Assembly (NCBI GenBank): GCA_900104375.1
Contig: LT629302.1
Span: 3,126,001-3,190,000, forward strand
DNA: 64,000 nt
From: Flavobacteriaceae bacterium MAR_2010_188
GTDB taxonomy: Bacteria; Bacteroidota; Bacteroidia; Flavobacteriales; Flavobacteriaceae
Direction: 5' to 3'
The notes below the pieces were generated by a model, which saw only the letters and a program-made list of their open reading frames with translations, did not search any database and was not told the origin of the DNA. Below, in pieces: positions 52,862 to 62,984 of the stretch. The position numbers and the translations under genes are program-made. Position 1 is the first letter of the stretch, and the number at the start of each line of letters is the position of its first letter.

Positions 52862-55311
52862 GCAAGTTTCAAGAAAGCGAAGGGTACACTATCATTGCCG
52901 ATTGGATGAAATCCAAGTGCAATACACCTTTTAGTTTTCAGTCCAAAACTTGGCAAAAATATGGTGCTGGCTACAGCGGAATGGTAGTGGCACCGACCGG
53001 TTTCGGAAAAACGTTTTCAGTATTTCTTGCGGTCGTAATCGACTATTTAAATAACCCAAATTCTTACCAGAAGGGCATGAAATTGCTTTGGGTAAGCCCA
53101 TTGCGCTCATTAGCCAAAGATTTGGGTAAAGCGATGAACGAGGCCATCGACGAGATTGGACTCGATTGGACTATAGAAGTCCGCAACGGCGATACTCCAA
53201 CAAAAACTAGGCGTCAGCAAGAAAAGTTGATGCCAGATGTTCTAATCACAACTCCAGAAACTTTACATCTACTTTTTTGTCAAAAGAAAAATTCTCGATT
53301 CTTTAAGCATGTGCAATGTATCGCGGTAGACGAATGGCACGAGCTTTTAGGATCAAAACGCGGTGTCCTTACTGAATTGGCTATATCTAGAATTAAATCT
53401 ATTTCCAAAAATTTAAAAATCTGGGGGATTACCGCAACCATTGGCAACTTGGAAGAAGCTGGCAAAGTCTTGATTCCCTATAACGATTTAAAAACCGTGA
53501 TGGTGACGGCTCAAGAGAAAAAGAAATTGGAAATTATTTCAGTGCTTCCCGACGAGGTCGAAATTTTACCATGGGCCGGACATTTGGGCGCCAAAATGAG
53601 TGACAAGATTGTTCCTATTATTTACGCCCATAAAACCACTTTGATATTTACCAATACCCGAAACCAATCGGAATTATGGTATCAAATAATTCTTAACGCG
53701 GCGCCAGATTTAGCTGGTCAAATCGCAATTCATCATGGGTCTATAGATTTTCAACTTAGAAATTGGATTGAAGAAAGTATCGTAGAAGGCAGTTTGCGAG
53801 CGGTGGTTTGTACATCTTCCTTAGACCTCGGTGTAGATTTTAAACCGGTAGACTGCGTAATACAAGTTGGTTCATCCAAAGGTATCGCCAGGTTTATGCA
53901 GCGAGCGGGTAGGAGTGGTCATTCACCTTATGAAACATCTAAAATTTATTTTGTGCCCACCCATTCGTTGGAACTAATTGAAGTATCTGCCCTTAAGGAA
54001 GCAGTTAAGCAAAATAAAATTGAAGATCGCGAGCCGATGGTCCTAACTTTTGATGTGTTAGTTCAGTTTTTGGTATCGCTTTCGGTAGGTGAAGGTTTTT
54101 ATGAGAAAGATGCCTATGAAGTGATAAGCAGAACCCATGCATTTAGTTATATGACCAATGACGATTGGAACTGGGCACTGCAATTCATTACCGTTGGCGG
54201 AAACACTTTAAAAGCTTATGAAGAATACCATAAAGTAGAAATTGAAGACGATGGTTTATACAAAGTAAATAGCAGAAGAATCGCTATGCTTCATCGTATG
54301 AATGTAGGTGTAATCGTCAGTGACGCCATGTTAAGGGTGAAGTTTATGTCTGGAGGCTATGTTGGGATGATTGAAGAATATTTCATCTCTAAATTAAAGC
54401 CGAATTCCAATTTCATCTTAGCCGGAAGGGTTTTGCAAATCGTTCAGATTAAGGATATGACGGTTTTCGTTAAAAAAAGCAAAGCGCGGAAAGCAATCAC
54501 CCCAAGTTGGTTGGGCGGTAGACTTCCGCTCACCTCATATCTCAGCCAATTTATGAGGCAGAAACTATCGGAATCATTACATCCTGGGAGCAGGGAGAAA
54601 GAACTAAAATTTCTTCATCCATTGATTGCCGCACAAGAAGAGCGCTCACACATTCCCAAGGAAGATGAGTTTTTGGTTGAAATGATTAACAAAAGAGATG
54701 GTCATCATCTTTTTATGTATCCGTTTGAAGGTCGTTTGGTTAACGAAGTAATTGCGTCATTAATAGCGTATAGAATCAGTAAAATTAAACCACTAAGTTT
54801 CACGATTGCCATGAACGATTATGGATTTGAACTGCTTAGCGACCAACCTATACCAATCGATGAGAGCAATGTAAAGTCAATTCTTTCAAAGGAAAATCTT
54901 ATGAACGATGTTATCGGAAGTATTAATGCCTCGGAAATGGCCTCGAGGAAATTTAGGGATATTGCCGTGATTGCTGGTTTGGTGGTTCAATCCCAACCAG
55001 GAAATAAAAAAAACAATAAAAGCCTTCAATCTTCATCGGGATTGATTTTTAGGGTTTTGGAAGATTATGAGCCTCAAAATTTATTATTGCGACAGGCCTA
55101 TACCGAAGTTTTTGATCAACAGCTGGAAGAAGTTCGTCTGAAGGCAGCATTTGAAAGAATCCACGACTCCAAAATCATCCTAAAACATGCCGATTCATTT
55201 ACACCACTTAGTTTCCCTATAAAAGTTGATAGCCTAAGGAACTCTTTAAGTAGTGAGGATTTAGGTACTAGGATTAGAAGAATGCAGGAAGAAGCAGTGA
55301 GGGTAAATTGA
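52858..55311 (+). CDS. Ligase-associated DEXH-box helicase (Lhr-core type)
   Basis: About 817 residues from a TTG at 52858-52860, which overlaps the ligase stop as TTGA; the frame is open to an ATG at 52789, but those residues are Arg/Lys-rich shadow of the ligase end. Walker A APTGFGKT, the DEWH box (VDEWHELLG), motif III TATIGNL, motif V/VI CTSSLDLGVDF and MQRAGRSGHS are clear, followed by the Lhr-core winged-helix and beta-barrel domain. Lhr-type 3'-to-5' helicase acting on DNA-damage structures with the neighbouring nuclease and ligase. The product was characterised in a Pseudomonas putida cluster of the same genes, as I recall. Confidence 0.92.
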   Translation: MSKFQESEGYTIIADWMKSKCNTPFSFQSKTWQKYGAGYSGMVVAPTGFGKTFSVFLAVVIDYLNNPNSYQKGMKLLWVSPLRSLAKDLGKAMNEAIDEIGLDWTIEVRNGDTPTKTRRQQEKLMPDVLITTPETLHLLFCQKKNSRFFKHVQCIAVDEWHELLGSKRGVLTELAISRIKSISKNLKIWGITATIGNLEEAGKVLIPYNDLKTVMVTAQEKKKLEIISVLPDEVEILPWAGHLGAKMSDKIVPIIYAHKTTLIFTNTRNQSELWYQIILNAAPDLAGQIAIHHGSIDFQLRNWIEESIVEGSLRAVVCTSSLDLGVDFKPVDCVIQVGSSKGIARFMQRAGRSGHSPYETSKIYFVPTHSLELIEVSALKEAVKQNKIEDREPMVLTFDVLVQFLVSLSVGEGFYEKDAYEVISRTHAFSYMTNDDWNWALQFITVGGNTLKAYEEYHKVEIEDDGLYKVNSRRIAMLHRMNVGVIVSDAMLRVKFMSGGYVGMIEEYFISKLKPNSNFILAGRVLQIVQIKDMTVFVKKSKARKAITPSWLGGRLPLTSYLSQFMRQKLSESLHPGSREKELKFLHPLIAAQEERSHIPKEDEFLVEMINKRDGHHLFMYPFEGRLVNEVIASLIAYRISKIKPLSFTIAMNDYGFELLSDQPIPIDESNVKSILSKENLMNDVIGSINASEMASRKFRDIAVIAGLVVQSQPGNKKNNKSLQSSSGLIFRVLEDYEPQNLLLRQAYTEVFDQQLEEVRLKAAFERIHDSKIILKHADSFTPLSFPIKVDSLRNSLSSEDLGTRIRRMQEEAVRVN

Positions 55312-55383
55312 AAAAACTTCTCTATTAAAAAAGGAGGGAATGAGGGAGGTGTTTTTTAAATTTGCTGGCCACTTAAATTTTCT

Positions 55384-56037
55384 ATGACCATCGTAACCAA
55401 ATCTATTAAACGCAAAGGTGAAACCCTAGTAATGACCAATCAAAGGGCGGTCTTTTGGGAATCTCATAAAACCTTGATTTTATCTGATCTTCATATTGGT
55501 AAAGCGGCTCATTTTAGAAAGCACGGTATACCAATCCCGGTGGATGTTCTTCACGCTGATCTTCAAAGATTAGAAATGCTAATTCAGTTTTTTAATTGTA
55601 CTTCATTGACAATCGTAGGTGATCTTTTTCATGCTGGTGCTAATGGAGAGATTGAAATGTTTAAAGAATGGAAAAACAAGTTCGAAGTGTTGAGCATCGA
55701 TCTTATTAAAGGAAATCACGACCGCTTATCTAACAAGATGTATGACGAAATTGGCTTGAATGTTTACAAACCGGTAAAGCATGTACCGCCGATAACATTT
55801 ATTCATGATACCAACCCTGATGAAACCAATAAATTTTGTATTTCTGGGCACACCCATCCTGGGGTTACCATAAAGTTAAGTGGTAAGCAATATATAAAAC
55901 TTCCCTGCTACCAACTGAGCAATAATCAGATGGTTCTTCCGGCATTTAGCGACTTTACAGGCCTTAATACCAAGAGTTGTAAAGATGATGCAATCTGTTA
56001 TGCCTTCACGGATTCGGCAATTTTTGCGGTTAAATAA
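55384..56037 (+). CDS. pdeM: Ligase-associated DNA endonuclease PdeM (metallophosphoesterase)
   Basis: 217 residues, calcineurin-like phosphoesterase: LSDLHIGKAAHFRKHGIPI (DxH motif), GDLFHAG, KGNHDRLS, FIHDTN and SGHTHPG. All metal-binding motifs are intact, so it should be active with manganese or similar metals. It is the fourth member of the ligase/helicase/exonuclease cluster, 72 bases after the helicase. The gap between them contains a short G-rich run but no clear terminator. Confidence 0.9.
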   Translation: MTIVTKSIKRKGETLVMTNQRAVFWESHKTLILSDLHIGKAAHFRKHGIPIPVDVLHADLQRLEMLIQFFNCTSLTIVGDLFHAGANGEIEMFKEWKNKFEVLSIDLIKGNHDRLSNKMYDEIGLNVYKPVKHVPPITFIHDTNPDETNKFCISGHTHPGVTIKLSGKQYIKLPCYQLSNNQMVLPAFSDFTGLNTKSCKDDAICYAFTDSAIFAVK

Positions 56038-56076
56038 AATAAAAACGTAAATTTACGAGGTTAACGCCCCTGTTTA

Positions 56077-58461
56077 ATGCGAATTTTATATTTATTAAGC
56101 TGTCTTCTCCTGTTCGGATGTTTTACTTCCGACGATGTAGAAATTTCCAATTTTGCTGAAATATTTTCTGGTTCAGAGTCTATAAGCGGTAAATCTGAAT
56201 ATCTAGATTCTCCATACGTTACCGCAGGTGATAGAGTTTATATGGTAGGCCACCAAGACGGAAGTTTTCCCGAATTGGGTTGGCATATTAAAGATGAAAT
56301 GGGCGGCATCTGGAACCACCCCATAAAACTAATGGATGGCTTTGAAGCCGAAATTTCAGATGGACAAAAATCCTTCAAACTAAATAAGGCCGAAAAATTT
56401 ACCAACTATCCTTTCGGAAATAAACACGATTATAAGCTAGCAGACCTCGATTTAAACGTAGAACGCTGGCAATATGTACCCGATAATCTTCAAGGTGTTG
56501 CTATTCAATATATCATCTACAATGATTCTGAAGAAGATACAACAATCGATTTTAAATTTACTGGATATTCCGATTTAAGGCCCACTTGGCTAGGCGAGCG
56601 AACAGATATGATAGACTCGCAGGACGAATCTACTTTTTTAAGGGAGGATTATTCATGTTCTGTCAGGGATAAAAAAAATTCTTGGTTCTTAAAATTTGGT
56701 TCGGATCAAAAGACCTTGGGTTATAGGCAAGAAGAGAATCCATACAAAGGTCTTGGTTTGGCTCGGTCAATGGCTTACAAGATTGATATCTCACCAAAAG
56801 CTTCAAAAGTAATCACCTTTGTTATTGCGGGTTCTTATACGTCTAAGGCTGAGGTTAATGATAACTATGAGAAAATCCATCAGGGAATCTCCAAAAATCT
56901 TGATTCAAAAAAACGTCGTTTCGAAAAACTTGCTAATAAATCAAAACTCACGATCCCAGATAAAAAGTTAGAAGAGAGCTTTAGATGGCTTAAATACAAT
57001 AGCGATTGGTTGATACAAACCGTTCCAGAAATCGGCACCGGGATTACCGCGGGCATCCCTGACTATCCTTGGTGGTTTGGCGTAGATAGCGAATATGCCC
57101 TCAAAGGTTATATGCGAATTGGTAGGGAAGATGCCGTTAAGAGCACGATTAAACTTTTGGACAGCATGTCTCACGTTATCAACGGAAATGGACGAATAAT
57201 TCATGAAATGTCCACCAACGGCGCTGTTTTTAATAAAGGGAATATCAATGAGACGCCTCAATTTGCATCCTTAATTTGGGATATTTATCAATGGAACGGC
57301 GATAAGGATTTTCTAGAAAAGTATTATCCCACCGTCACCAAAGGTCTTACTTGGCTTATGGAAGAGAATGATGCTGATAAAAATCTTTTTCCAGATGGCT
57401 TCGGAATGATGGAAATCCATGGTATGGACAGCGAAATGATAGATGTTGCTGCTTATACCCAAAAAGCGTTTTCTGACGCTTCAAAAATGGCCGCCGAAAT
57501 GGGCGACCTAAACAAATCAAAGGAATATCAAAAGCTTGCCGAAAAAATCAAAGTTGAAATCAACAAAAATTTCTGGTCCGAAGAATTTCAATCTTACGCC
57601 GATTTTATCGGTAATGACGAGCAGGCATTAAAGCTAATTGATGATGCAATTATCCGTGCAGACACGCTGAACAAGCCTTGGGCGGTCGAAGAACTTACCC
57701 TAACTGCCGAAAACACCAGGAGCACACCCACAGCAGGGAAACGGCCTTTTGTCTTGCATCATAATTGGGTGGTTAATACACCCTTAGAAACGAAAATTGC
57801 AGACAGTATAAGAGCGGCTCGAGCTTTGTTAACCGCAGAGAAATTTGTAAATCCATTTGGTGTTTTTGTCACCGGAATTGATAGGGACGAGTCTGCAGGA
57901 ACTGATGAAGGCTCCTTTAAGGGAAGTAAATCATTTTCTTATACCGGAGCGGTGATGACCTTGCCTACTGCCGTTCTCATAATCTCCGAAAATAATTACG
58001 GTCGCCCTGATAGAGCGCTAGATTATCTTAAAAGAATGGACAAGTCTTTTAGTTATGCGCTTCCCGGAAGTATGTACGAGGTATCGCCAGATTATGGAAT
58101 GATTACCCAAGCTTGGAATATCTATGGTTACGCCGTCCCAATTGTTTCCCAGTTTTTTGGAATTAAACCGATGGCGTCGCAAAAGACGATTACCATTGAA
58201 CCTCAGATGCCAATAACTTGGGATAAGGCTTCACTTGAAGATGTGGAAATTGGGGATAATAAGATTTCAATTTTTTACGAAAAAACCGAAAACAAGCTAA
58301 ACTTAAAGGTGAAGCAGACCAAAGGAAATTGGACGCTAAAAATCAAAGTACCCAAAGGAAAGAATTACGAAACTTTCGATGAAATTGATGTTAACAATGA
58401 AGGTAGAACAACACTCTTTACTTCTGGCTTAAAGGAAACAAATATAATTATTTACTATTGA
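56077..58461 (+). CDS. Six-hairpin glycosidase-like lipoprotein
   Basis: 794 residues. Lipobox LLFGC (Cys15). A beta-sandwich N-terminus (about 25-280) is followed by an (alpha/alpha)6 barrel (about 300-720): GIPDYPWWFGVDSEYAL, GRIIHEMSTNG, NETPQFASLIWDIYQWNGD, DGFGMMEIHGMDSEMIDVAAYTQKA and SMYEVSPDYGM, then a small beta end. The order and WFGVD-type Asp and EIHG-type Glu resemble glycogen-debranching/GH15-like and related glucosidases, so an exo-acting alpha-glucosidase is likely; the exact family is not settled. The 14-base overlap with the convergent LacI gene ties it to the disaccharide locus. Confidence 0.75.
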   Translation: MRILYLLSCLLLFGCFTSDDVEISNFAEIFSGSESISGKSEYLDSPYVTAGDRVYMVGHQDGSFPELGWHIKDEMGGIWNHPIKLMDGFEAEISDGQKSFKLNKAEKFTNYPFGNKHDYKLADLDLNVERWQYVPDNLQGVAIQYIIYNDSEEDTTIDFKFTGYSDLRPTWLGERTDMIDSQDESTFLREDYSCSVRDKKNSWFLKFGSDQKTLGYRQEENPYKGLGLARSMAYKIDISPKASKVITFVIAGSYTSKAEVNDNYEKIHQGISKNLDSKKRRFEKLANKSKLTIPDKKLEESFRWLKYNSDWLIQTVPEIGTGITAGIPDYPWWFGVDSEYALKGYMRIGREDAVKSTIKLLDSMSHVINGNGRIIHEMSTNGAVFNKGNINETPQFASLIWDIYQWNGDKDFLEKYYPTVTKGLTWLMEENDADKNLFPDGFGMMEIHGMDSEMIDVAAYTQKAFSDASKMAAEMGDLNKSKEYQKLAEKIKVEINKNFWSEEFQSYADFIGNDEQALKLIDDAIIRADTLNKPWAVEELTLTAENTRSTPTAGKRPFVLHHNWVVNTPLETKIADSIRAARALLTAEKFVNPFGVFVTGIDRDESAGTDEGSFKGSKSFSYTGAVMTLPTAVLIISENNYGRPDRALDYLKRMDKSFSYALPGSMYEVSPDYGMITQAWNIYGYAVPIVSQFFGIKPMASQKTITIEPQMPITWDKASLEDVEIGDNKISIFYEKTENKLNLKVKQTKGNWTLKIKVPKGKNYETFDEIDVNNEGRTTLFTSGLKETNIIIYY

Positions 58462-59485
58462 CCATTGGTCGAGTGGAGTTTCTAGCGATTATTTTGGTAG
58501 AGATTTCTACGACTTTATGATTAACTGGTCGACCGTGTTTTAAATCCTGAATATTTTCATATAATAAGTCGAAAGCTTCAACGCCCATTTGGTAACCTGG
58601 TTGATCAACCGTCGATAATGAAGGCGAAGTAACCTTGGTCAAAAACCAATTACTGAAACCGATAATCGAAATATCTTCAGGTATTTTTACCCCAGATTCC
58701 TTCAATCTAATCAAAGCTCCAGTTGCAATAAGATCCGCAAATGCAAAAATGCCATCTACGTCTTTATGGTCCTCAATAATCGTTCCTGCTAACCGATAAC
58801 CGTCTTCAAAAGATAGGTCAAGACTTTCGTAAACTAGACTGTCGTCGTACTTAATCCCGTTAACTTCCAAAGCCTTTCTATAACCCATTAGTCGGTCAAT
58901 CGTGGTCTGAGGTTTCAAAGAGCCGCGGATATGAGCTATTTTTTTACAACCAGTATCAATAAGGTGCTGCACTGCTTTTTGGGAAGCTAAACGATCGTCT
59001 ATAATGACTTTAGAACAATTGATCAATTTCGAAATTTTATCATAAAGAACAACTGGAATCCCTCCGTCGATTATGGCATTGATGTGTTTGTAGTGTACAG
59101 TTTTATCCGATAATGACAAAAGAATGCCGTCAACGTTTTTATCGATCAATAAATTGATCTGTTCTTTTTCGTGTTCGTAAGATTCTTCAGATTGAAGCGT
59201 AATCACCAAATAACCTTTTTCTGCCGCAGCGTTAATCACGCCATTAATGATGTTAGAAAAGAAATGATGCACGACTTGAGGAATAATCAATCCGATCATT
59301 TTGGACTCATTGTTCCTTAGACTTTGGGCGAAAGGATTAGGCTTGTAATTAAGCTTTTCAGCCAGTTCCTTTACCTTAATCTTGGTCTTTTCACTGATAT
59401 CCGGATAATCCTTTAAGGCTTTGGAAACCGTAGCCGTAGAAATTCCCAATGAATCCGCAATTTGTTTTAGGGTTACTGATGCCAT
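58448..59485 (-). CDS. LacI-family transcription regulator
   Basis: 345 residues. N-terminal helix-turn-helix (VTLKQIADSLGISTATVSKAL, then KVKELAEKLNYKPN) followed by a periplasmic-binding-like sugar domain (about 60-335, with IGLIIPQVVHHFFS and IIGFSNW). Its ATG shares one base with the trehalase stop (TAATG), so the regulator is translated at the end of the sugar-use operon. The effector is probably a disaccharide or its product. The operator would lie upstream of the operon, outside the window. Confidence 0.92.
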   Translation of the reverse strand: MASVTLKQIADSLGISTATVSKALKDYPDISEKTKIKVKELAEKLNYKPNPFAQSLRNNESKMIGLIIPQVVHHFFSNIINGVINAAAEKGYLVITLQSEESYEHEKEQINLLIDKNVDGILLSLSDKTVHYKHINAIIDGGIPVVLYDKISKLINCSKVIIDDRLASQKAVQHLIDTGCKKIAHIRGSLKPQTTIDRLMGYRKALEVNGIKYDDSLVYESLDLSFEDGYRLAGTIIEDHKDVDGIFAFADLIATGALIRLKESGVKIPEDISIIGFSNWFLTKVTSPSLSTVDQPGYQMGVEAFDLLYENIQDLKHGRPVNHKVVEISTKIIARNSTRPMVNSK

Positions 59486-61482
59486 TAATCGATTTTACTT
59501 TGATTGGTGTCCTGTTTTGAAAACAACTCTTCTGGGTCGGTAAGAGAATTTAAATTCGCTTTTAATTCTGGACTAAGCAACGACATTCCGTATTGAAATG
59601 AAGCATTCATCCAACCGAAACCTTCTCTTGTAATATATTGAAAATCTGTCCCTACATTACCATATTCTGCAAAAACTTTATGAGTGGCTTCAACCACATC
59701 ATATTTCTCTGGAATTGTCCCATTAAATTCAGCTGCATTTTTCGTAATCATATAAAGCCATCGATAAATCAATTCTTCGGCCTCTCTGTCATAACCATAA
59801 TCCTTAAGACCTTTCCATATCATTATTTGATGAGGTGCCCATCCGTTTGGATAATCCCACTGTCTGGCTGGTCGCTCTTCATTAATCGGGCCTCGACTAT
59901 CTTCGGTGCTTCCGGCAATACCACCCTTTTCTTTTAATAAGGGCAAAGCATTTTCTACCAATTTTTTGGCTTGTTCTTTTGATGCCATTCCGGACCACAT
60001 GGGGACAAAAGTTGTAGCAGCAACGAACTCACTTTGTTGCTTCTTCTCAAAATCAAAATCAAAGTACATCCCTTTTTCCTCGTTCCAAAGCAAAGCATCA
60101 GATAGCTGCTTTCTTTTTAAGGCCTTTTCTTTCCAATAGTCAGTTGTATAAGATTTCTTATCTGTTTTAAAATTTCCGTTGAAGACGCTTTCGGTAAGTT
60201 CGGCAAAATCTGTTTCGTACTTATATAACAGCCCGTTAAGGTCTACCAAGTTTAAATCTGAAGTAAATCCTTCAATCCTATAAGAGGTATCGTGCCCCGA
60301 TTCGCGCATACTGCGGTCATGGACAAAATATTCATCTAATTCTTTATTTACGATTTCACCAGATTGATATTTCTTAACGTAGTCTTTCATTGAAAGTTTA
60401 GCATTTTCGGCATAAGGTTTTATTATTACATCAAAATGGCCTTCTTCCGTTTCTGGCGGAACGCCAATACCATCTGAGAAATATCGGTTAAGACCGGTCG
60501 GGGTCAATCTTCCGCCGTCCTTCATCCAAACAGTTTCGTATTCCTTAATTGCTGTGGTCATTAAATCCCGTAACCAAGCAGAATCTTGGGTAACTTCATA
60601 AACTTCTCTAATTAGGCTTGAAAAATAAGGGGGTTGGGAGCGGGTAAGATAATAGGTGCGATTAGCATTTAAAATCTTGCCGTAATTTTCTATTTCATAT
60701 TGAAAATTCTCTGCCATCGCCTTGGCCAAATCGACTCTGCCATCTACTAGCAGCCCAATAGATTCAAAATAACTGTCCCAGCCGTACATCTCATTAAAAC
60801 GGCCACCTGGTACAACAAAAGGAACACCTTGATAGCTGCTATCGGTTTTCACCAGTTTTAAGGCAAGAATTCCCGGTTTGTCATTGAGGCTCTTTACATA
60901 TTCTGGAGTAACCTGAGCCGGAAGTTTTATTACCGTAATCGGAAATTTGTCCTCAAGGGATTTATAGTAATCAAATGCTTCAGTATCCTTATTAGAAACA
61001 TATATCCGAAGTTGATCAGAAACCAATGTTTTGTTCTTGGTATCGGAAATTAGATTGTTAATTCCTTCTTCATCCAAATGTCTGGTAAGGCCATCCCAAT
61101 AAAAATCCTTAATTGAACGTGAAACTCGGTTTGCAGGTGGTTCTTCAATCTGGGTGATTTTAAGTTTCGCGAATTCCTTGCCCTCGTCGTCGGCACGGAT
61201 AAGTTCTTGCAGTAAGTTTGAAAGTTTTGCAGTTCCTTTTACCTCATAGGTATTACCGTCGGCAGTCTCTATAATAAACGATTTTGGTGCAGTATCGTCT
61301 ACCGTAATTTTTTTATCACCGTCGGTATCTTCTTGTTTTAATAATCTGGATAATGTTTTGTCTATATCCATTTTTAGTTCTGAGTTTTTGGAAATTTCCT
61401 GGGTTTGTTTCTCCTCTTGCTTACAACTGAATGATGCAAAAAAGAGCGAAAAGCAAATAATTATATAACTAACTGATTTCAT
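59485..61482 (-). CDS. treA: Trehalase lipoprotein (GH37)
   Basis: 665 residues. Lipobox FASFSC (Cys20), so membrane-anchored at the periplasm. Trehalase signature 1 is at 225-238 (PGGRFNEMYGWDSY) and signature 2 at 541-552 (QWDYPNGWAPHQ); the likely catalytic acid Asp398 lies in ESGHDTSYR. An N-terminal extension has a 12-residue EF-hand-like loop, DTDGDKKITVDD (52-63), not usual for trehalase and possibly calcium-binding. It hydrolyses trehalose to two glucose. It lies between the MFS transporter and LacI gene on one operon. Confidence 0.93.
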   Translation of the reverse strand: MKSVSYIIICFSLFFASFSCKQEEKQTQEISKNSELKMDIDKTLSRLLKQEDTDGDKKITVDDTAPKSFIIETADGNTYEVKGTAKLSNLLQELIRADDEGKEFAKLKITQIEEPPANRVSRSIKDFYWDGLTRHLDEEGINNLISDTKNKTLVSDQLRIYVSNKDTEAFDYYKSLEDKFPITVIKLPAQVTPEYVKSLNDKPGILALKLVKTDSSYQGVPFVVPGGRFNEMYGWDSYFESIGLLVDGRVDLAKAMAENFQYEIENYGKILNANRTYYLTRSQPPYFSSLIREVYEVTQDSAWLRDLMTTAIKEYETVWMKDGGRLTPTGLNRYFSDGIGVPPETEEGHFDVIIKPYAENAKLSMKDYVKKYQSGEIVNKELDEYFVHDRSMRESGHDTSYRIEGFTSDLNLVDLNGLLYKYETDFAELTESVFNGNFKTDKKSYTTDYWKEKALKRKQLSDALLWNEEKGMYFDFDFEKKQQSEFVAATTFVPMWSGMASKEQAKKLVENALPLLKEKGGIAGSTEDSRGPINEERPARQWDYPNGWAPHQIMIWKGLKDYGYDREAEELIYRWLYMITKNAAEFNGTIPEKYDVVEATHKVFAEYGNVGTDFQYITREGFGWMNASFQYGMSLLSPELKANLNSLTDPEELFSKQDTNQSKID

Positions 61483-61513
61483 CTTAATAAATTTTTCTGA
61501 ACTAGTTTGAAAA

Positions 61514-62977
61514 CTATAGCCTTATGTTTTTGGGCATTGACCTTCCAAGTCGGGTTGCCAGAACCGCAGCGATGATAAAAAATACTCCTCCAAAGAGTAT
61601 CGCGTTTATGGCGCTATTGCCCAAGAGATTTTTTATGATTGGGCCAAAAGTTACGGTCTGTATCAACATCGGGATAACAATCATCATATTAACGATTCCC
61701 ATATAAACACCACGTTTTTCTTCTGGAATAACTTTTGAAACCATAGAGTAGGGTATTCCCATCATGGCGGCCCAGCCGATACCAAACAATATCATCGGAA
61801 TCAACAAAGCATATTCATTTTCTATAAAGGGCATACTGAGCATGGCGATACCGCTAAAAACAAGACAAGTTACATAAACCGAGCGAGAACCGTATTTTTT
61901 AGCAAAAGGAACCAGCATCAATGCCACGACCATAGTGACGAGATTATAAGTTCCGTTCATAAGACCTGTTTGTGCCAGTGCTTGTTCTGAGACGGCTTGG
62001 AGATCTCTGGCAAAAGTGACATCTACCGCTCCGATAACTTGACCGTCGTTGCAGGCATTGATAATGCCTTCATATTTAGTGGTATCTTCTTCACTTATTC
62101 CGTAAAGTGTGGTCCTGAGCATTGGGGTTATAAATTGCCAATAAACGAACAGCGCATACCATTGAAAGAAATAAACGCCAGCTAATTTCCACATCATTTT
62201 GGGCATACCACCGATTGCACCCATAATCTCTGCGAAAGGTTCTTTGATACGCTGCACAAAGGTCTTGCCTTCCTTATCACGCTGTAGCCTCTGAAATTCT
62301 TCATCTGTGGGCGGTATTTCTGGGGTTTTCCAGACAGACCACAGAATCGTTGATACAGAGGCAAAAGCTCCTAGAAAAAATGAATAATAGACCCATTTGG
62401 GTATGGCGGTAACCGTTTCGGTGGCCGTTGTACAAAGACTCGAAGATGCTTCTGCCGGAACGCTAAACCAATCCTGAAAAAGAAATAGTGAGAAATTCGC
62501 GATGGTAATACCTGCTCCCACAAAAAGACTTTGCATTTGATAGCCAAAGGTTATCTGGTCATCATTCAATTTGTCACCTACAAAAGCCCGATAGGGCTCC
62601 ATGGCGGTATTGTTAGCCGCGTCTAATATCCAGAGTAAACCCACAGCAAACCAAAGCTCTGAGCTGTAAGGGAATGCCATTAAACACAAACTTCCGAAGA
62701 TTGCTCCGATCAAGAAAAATGGCTTTCGCCTTCCGCCCCATTTAGGTAACCAGGTTTTATCAGAGATTGCCCCGATAATTGGTTGAATTAACAACCCTGT
62801 AACCGGACCCGCAAGATTCAACAGTGGAAGCTCATCATGGCTCGCGCCTAGGAACGAAAATATTGGATTAATTGCAGTTTGCTGAAGGCCAAAACTGAAT
62901 TGGATGCCAAAAAATCCAACATTCATATTCCAGATCTGCCAGAATGATAAATTAGGTTTTTTAAAATTCTTGAACAT
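61514..62977 (-). CDS. MFS sugar transporter (SLC45/GPH-like)
   Basis: 487 residues with about 12 membrane helices. Cytosolic-loop motifs fit the glycoside-type branch: ISDKTWLPKWGGRRKPF after helix 2 and KKYGSRSVYV after helix 8. Acidic and aromatic residues lie within helices as in proton-coupled disaccharide carriers. It probably imports a disaccharide (trehalose, maltose or sucrose) across the inner membrane. Its neighbours on both sides are sugar genes. Confidence 0.85.
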   Translation of the reverse strand: MFKNFKKPNLSFWQIWNMNVGFFGIQFSFGLQQTAINPIFSFLGASHDELPLLNLAGPVTGLLIQPIIGAISDKTWLPKWGGRRKPFFLIGAIFGSLCLMAFPYSSELWFAVGLLWILDAANNTAMEPYRAFVGDKLNDDQITFGYQMQSLFVGAGITIANFSLFLFQDWFSVPAEASSSLCTTATETVTAIPKWVYYSFFLGAFASVSTILWSVWKTPEIPPTDEEFQRLQRDKEGKTFVQRIKEPFAEIMGAIGGMPKMMWKLAGVYFFQWYALFVYWQFITPMLRTTLYGISEEDTTKYEGIINACNDGQVIGAVDVTFARDLQAVSEQALAQTGLMNGTYNLVTMVVALMLVPFAKKYGSRSVYVTCLVFSGIAMLSMPFIENEYALLIPMILFGIGWAAMMGIPYSMVSKVIPEEKRGVYMGIVNMMIVIPMLIQTVTFGPIIKNLLGNSAINAILFGGVFFIIAAVLATRLGRSMPKNIRL

Positions 62978-62984
62978 ATTTTTG

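Noticed and set aside
56046-56057. CGTAAATTTACG palindrome upstream of the six-hairpin glycosidase as a LacI operator
   Set aside because: LacI-family operators are usually centred on CG; this is AT-centred and 20 bases from the start, and AT-rich palindromes of this size are expected by chance.
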